Source: Protonemura montana
Taxonomy: Eukaryota; Arthropoda; Insecta; Plecoptera; Nemouridae
NCBI GenBank assembly: GCA_947568835.1
Contig: OX387603.1
Coordinates: 24,204,651-24,268,650, forward strand
Reading direction: 5' to 3'
DNA length: 64,000 bases
In this document: piece after piece, positions 1 through 12,188 of the stretch
How positions within the stretch are numbered: position 1 is the first letter of the stretch
How the letters are laid out: every line of letters starts with the position of its first letter
The notes under the pieces: model-generated
Seen by the model: only the letters and a program-made list of their open reading frames with translations
The model's database searches: none
What the model was told of the DNA's origin: nothing
Position numbers and translations under genes: made by a program

Positions 1-339
1 TGTGTTCCGTTAATCGAGGCAGTCGCATACGGGTGCATAGCACAAATCAGACGTCAAATCCACAACTCAAAGCGCGTTGACAGTTTGGAGTGTGAGAGAA
101 CAGCAAAGATTACAACCCTTCATCTAGAATTCATGTGCAGAATATGGCCAGTCCAGTAAGTAAATAGGCGATCAAAGAGACGTGGACTAAAAACAATTTC
201 AAAATTCTCGTAAGTGATTCATTTGTTATCTCCGACAAGAAGAAAGCGAGTTTCAGAAACGATATTTCGCTATCGAAATGTAGGTGAAAATTAGAAAGAA
301 TGAGATAAAATCTTTCTAGACCATTAATTTTGACAGGGC

Positions 340-620
340 AACTCCATCTTCGAACCCGACGCGATACATCCGTGCTAGCCGGTCCATAGTATGAAGCTTT
401 TCAAGGCACCGCAAAGGTTACAAGCATAGACCACCATGAAGTGCATGTCAAAGTGACATGACCCAGGCGTACCGCGAGCAATTGTTCCCGCGCGTAATGC
501 CGAGAGAGCACCCGAGTCTCGAACCCAGGGCCCCGACAGGTTGGCAAACATGCGTCGGCCACCCCGACTGGAGCGCAAGCAGCTGCCCCCGAGGGGCGGT
601 GACCGTCCCACCCACCGCAT
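340..620 (-). mobile_element. Possible dimeric tRNA-like SINE relic
   Basis: On the minus strand two B-box-like motifs occur in the same orientation: GGGTTCGAGAC (516-526) and GGGTTCGAAGA (347-357), about 170 bp apart, against the consensus GGTTCGANNCC. Upstream of the first, CTTGCGCTCCAGTCGGGGTG resembles a decayed A-box region. The stretch is GC-rich and unlike the AT-rich sequence on either side. No second copy is present in the window, so assignment as a SINE is inference; a chance GC-rich segment cannot be excluded. Confidence 0.35.
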
Positions 621-1687
621 CAAAAATATGACGCCGTAATCACAAGGTATGCGCAATGTAATACGATATCACGTTCGAATCAACGACGCCTCCCCGGCAT
701 GCAGACTGCCCCAGAGATGATGGCTTTGGTAGGAGGTACAGGGAAAAAAAGTGGACAGAAAAGTTACTCTAAATTGACAAGGAGGATGTTGTGTGCTTTT
801 CAAAAAGAGGTGGACGCGCCGAGGGTTTTAAAAAACGTTGATATTACGTGGCTGGGCAGTGGGAAAATGAAATACACAGATGATTTCCATATTCTTCTGA
901 CGGGCGGGCGGCCGGGGTCCTCGCTTCGGGTCCGTGCCGGTACGGTCGGCTGGTGCCGTGACTGGCGGGCCGATTGACGGGCCCAGGACGCCGTGGTCGC
1001 CGTGCGAATCGCCAAGCCGTTGCAGCCGGGCTGGAGAGTTAGCGACCCGAAACGGTTGTAGATGAACGCAGGGAAGAGTTTCCCGGTTTTCATAACGTGG
1101 AGAACTTTCCCCATTTTCGTGTGGGAATCACAATTTATTTTTGATCCCTCATATTTGATAAAAACATTTTTTTTCCGCTCCGAAATCTGTCGTCAGAGTC
1201 GTGAACGCGAAAATTTGGCGCAAAGAAGCCACTGCCACGTTGATACATACACGTACCTCCTCCTTCATAGAAGCTTCTAGTATTTGAAGTGGATCAACCA
1301 TCCAATCTTAAACTGTCATTTTTCTTAACGGAAAAGCCACATCTTTTTCAACTCTATATGTGTACAAATTATTTCGTAGAATCAACGTAAGACAAGTTTC
1401 CCAAGTTTCCCAGCTTTTCTGGTTTTTCCAAGCTTCCAGACTTGTTTACCGCGTTGCGATCTTATCTGCCGTCTTTGTCCACGTCACAGCGCTGTCCTTG
1501 TCCACGTATACTCATATATTGCCAGTCCACTCTCCAGCGACCTGTCCGCGGCTGAACGGCCACCCTCGAACATCGCCTCCACGGGGGGAATCAGCTGTCA
1601 CCCTGTCACTCCTTCACTCCACCGGCAGCGTGAGTGACAAGTACCCGCCGGAATACATTAGCCCGGCTGCCACGATGAAACTTGCAC

Positions 1688-2094
1688 AGTTTTGGAAACA
1701 CAGGTTCTCGTGTGAGTTCTATAAGGTTAAGCAACAATGCGCTGAGCCTGGTATTGAATGGATGACCATCATGCACATGGCCAGTTATGTTCTGCAGAGA
1801 GGTGGGAAGGATTTTAGTCTGTATAAAAGCTGAAATTTTCTTTCGATAGCATGGATTTGTGGAAAAATCCTGTTCTAGTTGTACCGTCCTTCGAGGGCAA
1901 AATTACGCCGGTGGTCCCTTTAGAGCTTTTCGACAAGAATAGGCAACGTGCAGGCACTGGGTTTCCCCTCCTACTTTCTAGGTTAGGTAACGTTCATCAT
2001 CATCGTCCAATCATTCATTGACGCCATTTGATCAGTGCCACCTGTCCCATTGGCAAATCAGTGAATCGTTAAACACAACAAATCAATCAGTCAA
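1688..2094 (+). mobile_element. SINE with 5S rRNA-derived head, copy A (near full length)
   Basis: The first ~140 bp align by eye to the middle and 3' part of 5S rRNA: ACACAGGTTCTCG, then GGTTAAGCAACA, then GGTATTGAATGGATGACC, which correspond to the 5S segments around the internal A-box/IE and C-box of the RNA polymerase III type 1 promoter. A unique body follows (TTTGTGG..AATCCTG, TTCGACAAGAATAGGC, GGGTTTCCCCTCCTAC, an ATCATCATC run) and the element ends with ATCGTTAAACACAACAAATC followed by AATC-type repeats. Copies B-D share the head and parts of the body; C and E share the tail. No target-site duplication could be fixed by eye. Confidence 0.8.
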
Positions 2095-4257
2095 CCTCTC
2101 CGTAAACGAGTCTAGTTTGTCAGGCTGATAATTTTTGCGGATAGAACGTTTTTTATAACCGCCGAAACCACTGCCTGCTTTACACCACACAAAAATGCCA
2201 TGATTTGGTTCAGTCTAGCGTTAAAAGAGGCTGTGGTCGCAATTTACCGACCATCGTTTGTTTATACTGCAACAGTTTTCCAAAAAAAAAGCAATTCGCT
2301 CTTTACGAGCGAAACGTGTGCATCCACAAGGCCTGTAAGCACGGCGATATTGAATTAATACCGGCGCGTCCCGCGGTCGATCACGGCCGATGAGACCGCC
2401 GGGCCGCGCCGAGCCGGGGTCGGGGTGCCGTGTCTACTGAACCCGGCGCCTGTCATGCGGAACGGGCGCCTCGCGGACCAATGGGAACGGTCGAGCCCGC
2501 CATATATCGGCGGGGATTGTAGATAATGGCCTCGTAAAGAGCGTACCTTCTTCACATTGTGTGTGCATAACTTGGGCACAATGTGTACCAGAGAAAGTTC
2601 CGGGTGCGGGAGTGGACAACTCGTAGTGCAGGGACGCCATGATGTAAGACATAATTTTCATGACCCAGGTCGGTTCATGTCCATCACAAAAAGTAGCATA
2701 AGGTTAATTTTCTTAACTTTTTTCCTCCCAAAGCACAATGCCAAAACTAAAAGTTCGCCATACTGAAGCACGGGGTTTTTGCTGAGTTCGCTACTCTGGC
2801 ACGAGTATTAAGCTCTCTTTGCCGCATCGAGGCCTCTCGGCCGAAATCACGGCACCACGGGGGAAAAAAAACAACCTCCGCTCGCGCTCGACGATTACAC
2901 AAGTCCTCTGCGCATGCTTGGCGATTATCGCGGGCCGTATGGGGTTATGAGTGCCCGTACTCCCATCGATCGTACATACGGGTCATTATTGAATAACTGA
3001 ATTATGATGGAATGAAAATGATGGGAAAAATAAATGAAAATAATAATGGCCTCCTAGACGTAGCTATGTATCTCGAACTGGCTGCTGTCTGTCTATATGA
3101 ATGGACTGCAGAGCAATCAATCGTTGTGCTGCACCGATTTTCCCCCCACGTGTTATTATCGAAGAATTTGTATCGATCGTTATACATATCTCCTCAGACT
3201 GGCACACAATTTTGTCTGCATGCAGAAACGAATTTAATGAGATTTTTTTTTTATTGTTCCTATGTCTCGGATATGTAATTAACTTCTTGTTGTCTTTGTG
3301 TATCTCTGTTCAAAATTCGACTGCATTTTCCACTGGCGATACACAAATCTCACGGCACACCGCATGTCGCAAAGGTCAGGTTTGGCAGTCGCGGCTAGAG
3401 TTACATCACAGTAATGGCTTTCAGTAAAATATATTTCCGAGTAGTATTTCCAGGGAAAAACAACAACGAGGAAAAATATACTTTCCGACAGTTCTCCAAT
3501 ATCATGAATTCTTAATAGGGTTTTTAGGTTATTATTACAATATGGCCGTGCTATCGACCATTTTAATTACTAATTATTACCCTGTATAGCTTGCAGTAAT
3601 TTTTGTTTTACCCTTACAGTCAGTTGGAAAAATTCCAGTTTAAATTGATTTGTTAACGAGATGGATCCAAAATTATTTGTACAGGACTTTAACACTAAAA
3701 ATATCTCAGTAAGATTCGGAACGCAGAGATTCAATGTCGACCGATTCGCGCGCACCCTGGGAAGAATAACTGTCACCATTAGGAAAGCATTTAAACAAAC
3801 GACAGTGCGGCCACTGCACCCGAAAGAAAAAAAAATACGATTTACACGACGAAATTGACGAGTCGTGTAATGCGATACAAAAAGGTAGAGTAATTTGTTT
3901 CAAATGAAATTAAATAACGCGTCGACGCAGAAAACAAACCCGAGAGAGCATTGTGCAAGTACTGGTAAGAGTATGTAGTGTGACGCTGGGGGGGGGAAGC
4001 CGTCGTGGAAACTGGGGCAACTGCGTGGGCGCCCCGAGTTCCATCAGGCGATGCCTTCGAGTGCCACCATGCACAAGTTTAGCGTAATTTTCGTGAGCTG
4101 CGGGGATTTAGAAAGAAAGTGTAAGGACCCAAAGCCATATCTGCAAAGGTCTTGTGAAACGATTTTTTATTTTGAAAGTAGCCAGTTTGACCCAGGTCCT
4201 TTTCCTGCGATTATAAATGACTGAATGAGCATGTCCAATGTCTAAAACCTAACAGAT

Positions 4258-4600
4258 TGGCGTTTTGGAAACGCTGGTTCTTGTGAGATAACCAAAGTTA
4301 AGCAACACTGTGCTGGGTCAAGTGTTGGATAGGCGACCATCATACTCATGACCAGATCTGTTCTTGAAAGAGGTCTGAGGGATGAAAGTCACTGCAAAAA
4401 CCGACAGGACAACCGACAAGCGACAGGAATAGGCTACGTGTCAAGTTCGTGTTACTCTCCACCCCTTTAGGCTAGGCAAGGTTTAACAATCATCGCCAAG
4501 ATCACCCACTTTTTCACCGTCGCCATTCGACCAAAGCCACAGGGGCCGCTTTTTAACGCAACGCAACGCAACGCAACGTAACGCAACAAATCAAGTCAAT
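4258..4600 (+). mobile_element. SINE with 5S rRNA-derived head, copy B (internal deletion)
   Basis: The head is well kept: GTTTTGGAAACGCTGGTTCT, AAAGTTAAGCAACACTGTGC, GATAGGCGACCATCATACTC and CATGACCAGATCTGTTC. The body is shorter than in copies A and C, lacking the TTTGTGGAAGAATCTG block but keeping GACAGGAATAGGCTACGTG, a GGCTAGGCAAGG motif and the GCCACAGGGGC segment. The tail has been converted to a pentanucleotide run (AACGC)n followed by AACAAATCAA, so the end of the element is the place where a new microsatellite has grown. Confidence 0.75.
4555..4587. repeat. Pentanucleotide microsatellite (AACGC)n
   Basis: Six to seven units with one A/T variant (AACGT). It sits exactly where the tail of 5S-SINE copy B should be. 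Confidence 0.9.
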
Positions 4601-4804
4601 GTCCAGCGTTACTTTTTAACCAAAATAACAGCAACTGTTCAAGTTATCAATACCAAAATTGTCGATGCTCATTATAATATTTTATTGTTAATATACCTAT
4701 ATTTTCCTTCGCCCCTCTTTTGTAGACCCCTTCAGCCCCCAAATAACATGTCCATGTCTAGATAGAGGGACCTAAACAAGTCAACCGCCTAAGAAATGTC
4801 AAGT

Positions 4805-5185
4805 CTTAACGTCCTCCTCATGTCCCCGAAGTGTCGAGTCATCCCCGATGATGACGCCGATGTCGACCGCCAGGGGGGCGACGTTGTCGTTCACGGCCAC
4901 CAGGACACACAATCGTTCTTTGATACGCGGTCATCTGGAGCCGGGCTCGTTGGCTTTGTTCCACTGGGCATTGGTTCGATTGTTTCTAGCAATCAGCTAG
5001 ACTAACTTTGACCGTGACATCTAAGGCGACATGAAAATCGGACGACTTTACACAAAACCCTGAGCTGAATGCCCTTCTGGAGTGTAGGAACATTGTTCAG
5101 CAACACCCTACGAACAAGGTCGCTTCGAATGCAATCTAAAAGTTCCATTTGTTCAAGCACGGTCTTGTGTATTCTAACATTTTAG
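4805..5185 (-). pseudogene. Coding-like relic between two 5S-SINEs, unassigned
   Basis: On the minus strand, one frame (about 5170 to 5010) reads through KTVLEQMELLDCIRSDLVRR and VLLNNVPTLQKGIQ before TAG. A second frame (about 4990 to 4805) holds QWNKANEPGSR, a stop, then PRIKERLCVLVAVNDNVAPL and AVDIGVIIGDDSTLRG, ending HEEDVKT and a stop. The residue mix is protein-like, the frame changes, and a stop interrupts, as expected for an eroded coding copy. I do not recognise the protein. Chance open frames remain quite possible. Confidence 0.25.
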
Positions 5186-5299
5186 CAATCATATTTGAAC
5201 ACTTCGATGCTTGCTGACAACAACAATACAGTTAGAATCTCATTTTTCTTACACGAGTCCTCTGTTTCTGCTTTCGAGTGACCACCAAACGGTTTGGCC

Positions 5300-5717
5300 T
5301 GTTGGAAACACCGGTTCTCGTGAGATCACCGAAATTAACCAACACTGTGCTGGGTCAGGTATTGGAGGTGCCCACCACATTACTGACCAGTTCTGTTCGG
5401 GAAAGAGGCTGGAGGGATGAAATTTAGTACGGCACCTTCATTCGCCTTGCTTATCAACCTCTCGACAGCATAGATTTGTGGAAGAATCTGCTGTTTGCGT
5501 TGTTCCGTTCTTCGGAAGGTACGTTAAGCCGGTGGTCTCCAATTGGTGCTCTTCGACAGGAGTAGTCTATGTGCCGGCACCGGGTTTCCCCTCCTCCCTT
5601 CAAGTCAAAGTTAAATTCATAATTCTCACCATCATCACCCATTCGCCGAGGCCATTAGCCCAGTGCCACAGAGCAGGTTCAAAACAGTGCGTCGTTAAAA
5701 ACACCAAAAATCATTGA
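5300..5717 (+). mobile_element. SINE with 5S rRNA-derived head, copy C (near full length)
   Basis: The head reads GTTGGAAACACCGGTTCTCG, GAGATCACCGAAATTAACCA, ACACTGTGCTGGGTCAGG; GATCACCGAAATTAA is the closest match to genuine arthropod-type 5S rRNA in the window. The C-box equivalent is damaged (GGAGGTGCCCACC). The body carries AGATTTGTGGAAGAATCTG, GGTGGTCTCC, CTCTTCGACAGGAGTAG, GGCACCGGGTTTCCCCTCC and CACCATCATCACCCATTCG, and the tail CGTCGTTAAAAACACC. It is about 418 bp, the same as copy A, so this is probably the unit length. Confidence 0.8.
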
Positions 5718-8700
5718 TAATTAGAAAGTTAACCATTTTCAATGCCCCGAAGCCTCGCGAAACGACTCCATCCCTTCCATTGACTTAACAATCGACGCCG
5801 CATGCATTCGCCTCTGAATGTTCGACGCCCTCGTCCACGCAAGCGCCGGCCACTTGGCACGGTCACTTAGAGACCGCTCGAGTCCATCGGACCATCGGGC
5901 CCGTGGCATGCAGAGAAAGAGAGACGGAGAGTGCGCGAAAAAACAGCCGAAATATCTCGCCGCGTTCTATGCAGACTTTTCTGCGTGAACGTTTTGGCTG
6001 AACGATTCCCACAGCCATTATAAATGCTCGGCAAAAAAAAAATGATCCAAATAAGATGCTAAGTACCCAGTGTTGTTACTTTCTATTAATACCAGTAAGT
6101 GTAGGAGTGGATATGTTATATCGCTTTGTATTTACAACTGCAATCCAGCGTGATTTAGATACACAGAGAGAAACATCAAACCACATGCTATTTTTTTGTT
6201 AATTAATCTTCAAAGTGATACAGTTGAACGCTACCAGAGAGAAAAATCGTGTTCAACCAGCGGTCGTTTTATTTTATACGACCACTCTTTCATTTTTAAA
6301 CGCATACGTACATTATCTCGGTACTTTCATTCCTAATTTCTGCATTAATTACGTAATCTACAAAGTACATTATTAGAGTCTAATTAACACGCAGCATGCA
6401 TTGCGCAAAGGGCCTCTTGGATACTTTGCTCGGTGCTCAGCCATAGACAGCCTACGTGTGATTTAATCTAGACTGTCAGAGGGTAGATATGTTAAAATAT
6501 TCGACATATTGTGTGTTTAGTTTGGCAATAAAGACTGATTTTGTGACAAATTATTCAGATGTCGTTAAAGAAAAAAACGCCTCCGATTGTTAGGCGCTTC
6601 TAAAATAGATATGTGTAAACTTTTTTTTATCATTTGGCAGTCTAGAGAGCCTAGACGTGCAAACAGTGCGCTCGAAACAAGCCGTGTGCATCGAGATGGC
6701 CAGGTGATGCATTTCACTGCACCAGCTCGAAGCACAGGTGTGCAGTGTGATGCAAACGTCGCCATGGTAACGAGCTGCGATTAATACCTCGTTTACATTA
6801 GCGGCGACCGGCAGCGCCCCTCGCGGCACCGGGTCACAATTAAAACGTCGTTTACTTCGGTCGACCTCGGGCCATGGTGCAAGGAAGATGGAATGTCTGG
6901 TTCCCTCGGGAATAACCTGGTGGTGGATGGCTGAAGCTTAGAAACACTGAGTCTCTAGGAGCCGCGAGCGTTTCGTTCAGGGATTGTTTTCTTGTGGAAA
7001 TGCATACACTACTTTATTTCTAAAGTGTTCGCAGTTCAGTTCACCGAGTCATTTCTTAAAATTAAAGTCGAGATTTGTTCTATGAGAAAAAATGAAAAAA
7101 GGCCAAAAATCATTGCGTTTATAGGTCTAGTCAGTACCCTGGTGCTAATGTTAAACTCTCCTTACACAAATATCAACTGAACGATACAAATAGCAGTTAC
7201 TACTAGCAAGTTAACAAATGTGTGGGTGTTTTTATATTTTTTTACTTATTTTCGATTACTCGCGTTTCCCCATTACCCCAACGATTCCAACGATGACATT
7301 TTTTCGAACCGAATTTCTTAACCGTTTTGTTTACTTGAAGACGTTGTTAAAAAGGACCAACATCATTTACCACAATTACGATTACTTAAATTTGCCGGTT
7401 CGTTTGCTCAGCAGAACGTTTAAGCTCGGACAGGGACCAGCTTTTTTCAATGAAGAAATCAAGCCTGTCGAAGAATCATTGACGCATCAGAAGACACAAA
7501 GCGCTCTTTCAGCTCTGCGCGGTGGAGGTGCCGAGTCCATACACAAAATACCTTGAAATTCCACAGCGCAAGCTTTGGCATTCGTTCAATCCCAGCCGAA
7601 GATGCCCAGGAAGACACATGTCACCCTCCTGAAGGGATCGACGGTGGCATGCAAGGCATGAAAAGACCGTCCGACATTATATTGACGGCGACGGTTGCCG
7701 ATTAAGACGTTACAGAGCATCGCCTAATACGCTGACCGCGAGGAATCTGCCAAGTAATGGTCATCGGTCGATCCTTAGATCTCTGACCAGGACTTAGTGT
7801 GTTCCTAGACGGCGTCGCATTAATCGGAGTGGTAGGATTGACAGAGAAAATCGGACGATATGTGCCACAGAAGATTTTCAAAGGGACGCATATTCTGTTT
7901 GCTTTGTTTGATAGAATTTCGATGGAAAATTTTGACGAGCAACATGACGCATTAAACATTTCATTTCTTTTTGCTGTCTAGTGGTAAGGTAAGACAAAGT
8001 ATGACATGAGTGTAAAAACTATAACATCCTATTAACCTTTAAGCTCTTTTGGTGAATGTTGCTAAAAAAAACCGTGTTTCGGCCATTTTGACTGGTTGTT
8101 CTTATCCTGAAAATACTATTTTTATTTACCAAGACACTTTCTCTGAAAAAAAATCCTCCCAGAGATGGTTTCCAGTTCCACCCATGGCGACATAAATGTT
8201 TCACAATTAATTTCCTCGGCTAACGTTCTAGCGATGCCATTTCGGAAATCGGTGCTCACGACTTAGAATTCAAAATGGTAACCCATCTTCAGAGATGACA
8301 CATTCCTTTGACTAAGTCCATCACACGGCTTGCTCGATCCCTGGTCGACCATTGTCCATCTTACGAGAGCGCACGCGGCTAAAGCATTCAACGCTGCCGT
8401 GACATTTCACATGAAAAGATGAGCGAAGCAACAGCCATCCAGATCACCAGCATCCCATGTGCTCCAACATTATTGTGATGAAAGTTATTTTAATACGATC
8501 TCAGGAGAGCGATGGCGAGATGATGATTAGAAAGATGATCGAGATCTTTTGATGGCTACAAGATTGTGGTGTCGCTCCGTGGAAAGGGAATTGTCTGTCA
8601 TGAGATATGGTTTCTTTGTGATCCTCGTTGTCGCTAGCTGCTTTCAGTCAGATTCGCGCGCGCCGCGAAGAAAATCGCTCGATTTATCATCATCGTGGCG

Positions 8701-8969
8701 GTGAGCGCGTGAGTCGACGCCACATGGCGTTTAGACAGAAGAAGAGCGACGCGTGACGTCATCCAGTTTGAAAAAAAAATTGTTTTGAATTCCAGACATT
8801 TTTTTCTAACTATTTAAATACATTTAAAAAATAGGAAATAGTTATTAACATTGCTTTCAAATTCTAACTGAGATCTGAGATAATGCGATCTTTGGTTCTA
8901 CATTTAAAAATACTAGTTTTCCCTTCGAAATGGCGACAACAAATCTGTCGTGGGCGCCAAACAGCGCTG

Positions 8970-8992
8970 AAAAAAAAAAAAAAAAAAAAAAA
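8970..8992. repeat. Poly(A) tract, 23 bp
   Basis: Uninterrupted A run. No recognisable retroposon body was found upstream of it. Confidence 0.95.
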
Positions 8993-10400
8993 CGATCATC
9001 CGAGACAGCTGCCAGTTTAGCGCGATCCATGCTCGCAGATTAGCACCGGCAGCACCGCGCAGTAATTAGGGAGATATTATTATTAGTCGTTACATCGCGC
9101 GGCGTTTGTCCAGTGAATGAATGTGAAAATATGTACATTCACGCCTCGGCATCATCGGTACGCCCTACCTTCACAATTGCGTTCATAAAACTCAATACAT
9201 TATCGCTGTGTACTTGCAGTACCTATAACCCAGCCTGTACATAATATAAATGCACGGTACAACGCTACGGAGACAAGGCATAAAGAAATACTCTGCCATT
9301 TCCTGCATCTTCTCGCCGATGCATTTTATGCAGGAAAGTGCATATATATACACACACAAAGACTGGAGAATCGTGTGAATGCAATGAAAGACGAGCTCGA
9401 ACCATGAGCAAGCCATGATTTATACGGACCACTAACAAAAGTTCAATCATTGCAATATGTGTATTTATAAATTCACTGAAGATGTGCATATGTTAACAAT
9501 GCCTGAGTGCTCGTTCCCTCATTGCGACGACGACAAAACCACGGCATTGTGGACTCGGCACTGACATGGAAACACACCCAAACGCGCGCAAATTGTGATA
9601 AACGAGCAACAATAACGTGTGACATGCAGATCTACATTCCATTAGACCGGGAGCGGTATGAGTGCGATCTGAAAGGCAGTGGCTATTTGTTTTGGCGCGC
9701 TGTGAATCCGATTCCAAGATTGCAGGATGTGACTCTGCATGCAGTGGTTTTCGTAATCTCGGTGGCAGAGGTGATGCGTTTTGTTTAAAGGCGAGGTTCA
9801 ACGCTTTCGCAAAGTGAGCGCGGTGTTGACGTCAGATAAACAATGCGCGGACGACGACGACAAAGTGTTATTTTATGCGCACATCTGTGTGCTTGGAGAG
9901 CGATTCCAATGAGCCGTGCGCGGCGTTGGACGTAATTTACTCTGCAGTCTCCGCGCGCGCGGGTACGAACGGGGTCCCCTCGGCTGGGTGCGAGTCAAAC
10001 GACTCCAACCGACAAACACGATGCGATAGGCGTCATATAAAACACTGCATTGCTTTTACAAGCGTTTCGTTGATAGGTAATATTTTTCTGTTTGTTATTG
10101 AGTTGTAAATAGATGTCCGTTCTCTTATAACATAGTCTGAATACCGTATTCGCTTGAAACAACTTAATGGACATACTGGCCAAGGCTCTCTACGTTCAAA
10201 TCGGGTTTTACCAAAATTTTCAACTATAAGTTGGATCTCTAACTCACAGAAACATCTGAATTTCACTGCATGTGATTGGAAGTCGCCATGACAATAGTTT
10301 CAACAAACACTTCAACTAGAAGTTGAGATTTTGGTAATACTGAACCTAAGAGAATTGACAGACATGTTAGCGCCTACTCTAAATATCAGCTTTCGTCTGT

Positions 10401-10560
10401 CCGCGCATTGATGTCCCCACCGGGCCGTGACGGTCTCCTATCCCTGCATTGAAGTCCCCACCGGACCGTGATCGTCGTCCTTCCACGCATTGAAATCACC
10501 GCCTCGTAGTTCATCTTCTAGACCCACATCGAAGTTTCCACGCCGGCCACGGCCCCCAGG
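10401..10560. repeat. Minisatellite, 41-bp period, four decaying units
   Basis: GCATTGATGTCCCCACCGGG (from 10405), GCATTGAAGTCCCCACCGGA (10446), GCATTGAAATCACCGCC (10487) and ACATCGAAGTTTCCACGCCG (10526) recur at 41, 41 and 39 bp. Units one and two are most alike, also sharing CCGTGA downstream; units three and four are progressively diverged. The units abut with no unique spacers. Confidence 0.8.
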
Positions 10561-11470
10561 ACACACTCTCGACTCCAACCTTTTTAATTATCCAGCCAGC
10601 TCGCGTCGGCCATTAATATTTAGTGAATGTCACCAACCAATCTACTTAAAAGTAATACTCGTTATTAAGAGATTGATAATTATAGTCATTCAGCATTTGC
10701 CTTCCAGCTGTAGATTCTGTATACATTAATCACCATCATGCACTTATGCTACGTGTTCGGAAAGCCAAAGAAAATAACGCTCCAGATATTATTAACTTCT
10801 TGCTCCCCGGACGGTCCGAGGTTTGAGCCCCGAGCAGTGAAATTGACTACCGCGAACCGCGTCTGCGCGGCGTTAACTTGTTGCCGCTTTATTGCCGGCC
10901 AATCATGGAATAATTAACACGTAATTAAATTACCCGCTATCGTCGGCCAAGAGCCGGGCGCGCGCACGCGCACGGTGGAATGAAATTAATACATTACTCG
11001 CATACCAGAGGCACTGACACAAACGATGCCCGCTACTTGCGCAATGCGCTTGTGCGCATCGCCGGGACAATAGCCAGCTTTTTCATCTGTTTGCAGTCGT
11101 TTCCCAACTCATTTTCTTTTGCTTTCTGTGCCGTTTTTTTTTCCGAGAAAGTAATGCACCAAAGCACTTAGCTCACTACTCTGATATCGCCGTCATATTC
11201 GTTCGTTCCTCCTCCCAGCCCCATGCAGATACTGCAATATAGGTATGACCGCATATCTCGAGCAGTCCAGAGAGCGATCCCAACAATGCCAATGCAGCGG
11301 CCATTAACGACATGTCCGACATAGAGAGAACAACAGAACCATCCCATACTCGTCCTAAAACGGGCATTACATTTAATTACCAGCCATTTGTGTATTGTTT
11401 TCTGATACCGGTGGAGGCAATCTATGAGAGACTAACTGTTTACGCGCTGCTTATCGCTTAGCAACGTGTA

Positions 11471-11760
11471 TTATGCATTGTACTCTCGTGCTGTTGTGCT
11501 CGTATGCACCGATGATGCATTTTATCACTCCAGTGCAGTGTGTGTGTGTGTGTGTGGAGAAATGCACTTAGCCCAGATCGAGTCATTGTGTTTGTTTTAT
11601 AATATGCATATTGGAGATGCAGCGATATTGTGCAAGCACTAAAAAGCATGTGTGCTTGTTTGTGTACATGTGTGTTTTATAGAAGAGATGCATTTGCAGT
11701 TTTCGATTGCAGTTTTTGATTGGGTTTGCGATTTGAGCGTACGATCGCTGATTGCAGATG
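11471..11760. repeat. TGCA-rich cluster with embedded (GT)n
   Basis: About 12 TGCA motifs in 290 bp (about 1.1 expected), including GATGCAT, CAGTGCAGTG and ATATGCATATT. A (GT)n run at 11538-11556 grows directly out of CAGTGCAGTG. It is about 0.5 kb from the downstream side of the PAS-A exon. Confidence 0.55.
11538..11556. repeat. (GT)n microsatellite
   Basis: Nine to ten uninterrupted GT units following CAGTGCA. Confidence 0.95.
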
Positions 11761-12162
11761 CTTCGCGGAGTGGATTTCTGTTTTAAAATTAACTTCTTGC
11801 CAGGAAGATAATAGCCTCAATACCGATATGCTACAGGACTTTTATAAGAGGACCAATTTTGTGTAGATGAAAGCATTGTGTCGAGAGCCTCCTGATTACT
11901 ACGTTCGACAATTTGGTGCAATTTTTGTACCATCAAGCATTGAAAACGTAACGTCTGAAAAAATAGAAAAAAAAACTGCAAATGTGCACCAGTATTTCAG
12001 CAAGGAAAAAATGTCTGTGCTAGCAACCATGTAATTCGTTGGCTATTTCCTATTTTTTCGGCCATTCTTTGGAGTCTGCAGATGAATATGGTAAAATAGT
12101 TTATCAAAACTAGAAACCTAAGAGCCTATTCAACAAATTCTTGTAACCGGAATGTGTATGTG

Positions 12163-12188
12163 TTTTTTTTTTTTTTTTTTTTTTTTTT
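12163..12188. repeat. Poly(T) tract, 26 bp
   Basis: Uninterrupted T run just inside the downstream intron, 65 bp from the PAS-A exon. On the gene's strand it is poly(A). Confidence 0.95.

Noticed and set aside
1694..1830. A functional 5S rRNA gene
   Set aside because: Only part of the 5S sequence is present, the conserved 5' end is missing, the C-box differs between copies, and a shared non-5S body follows; a SINE head explains it better.
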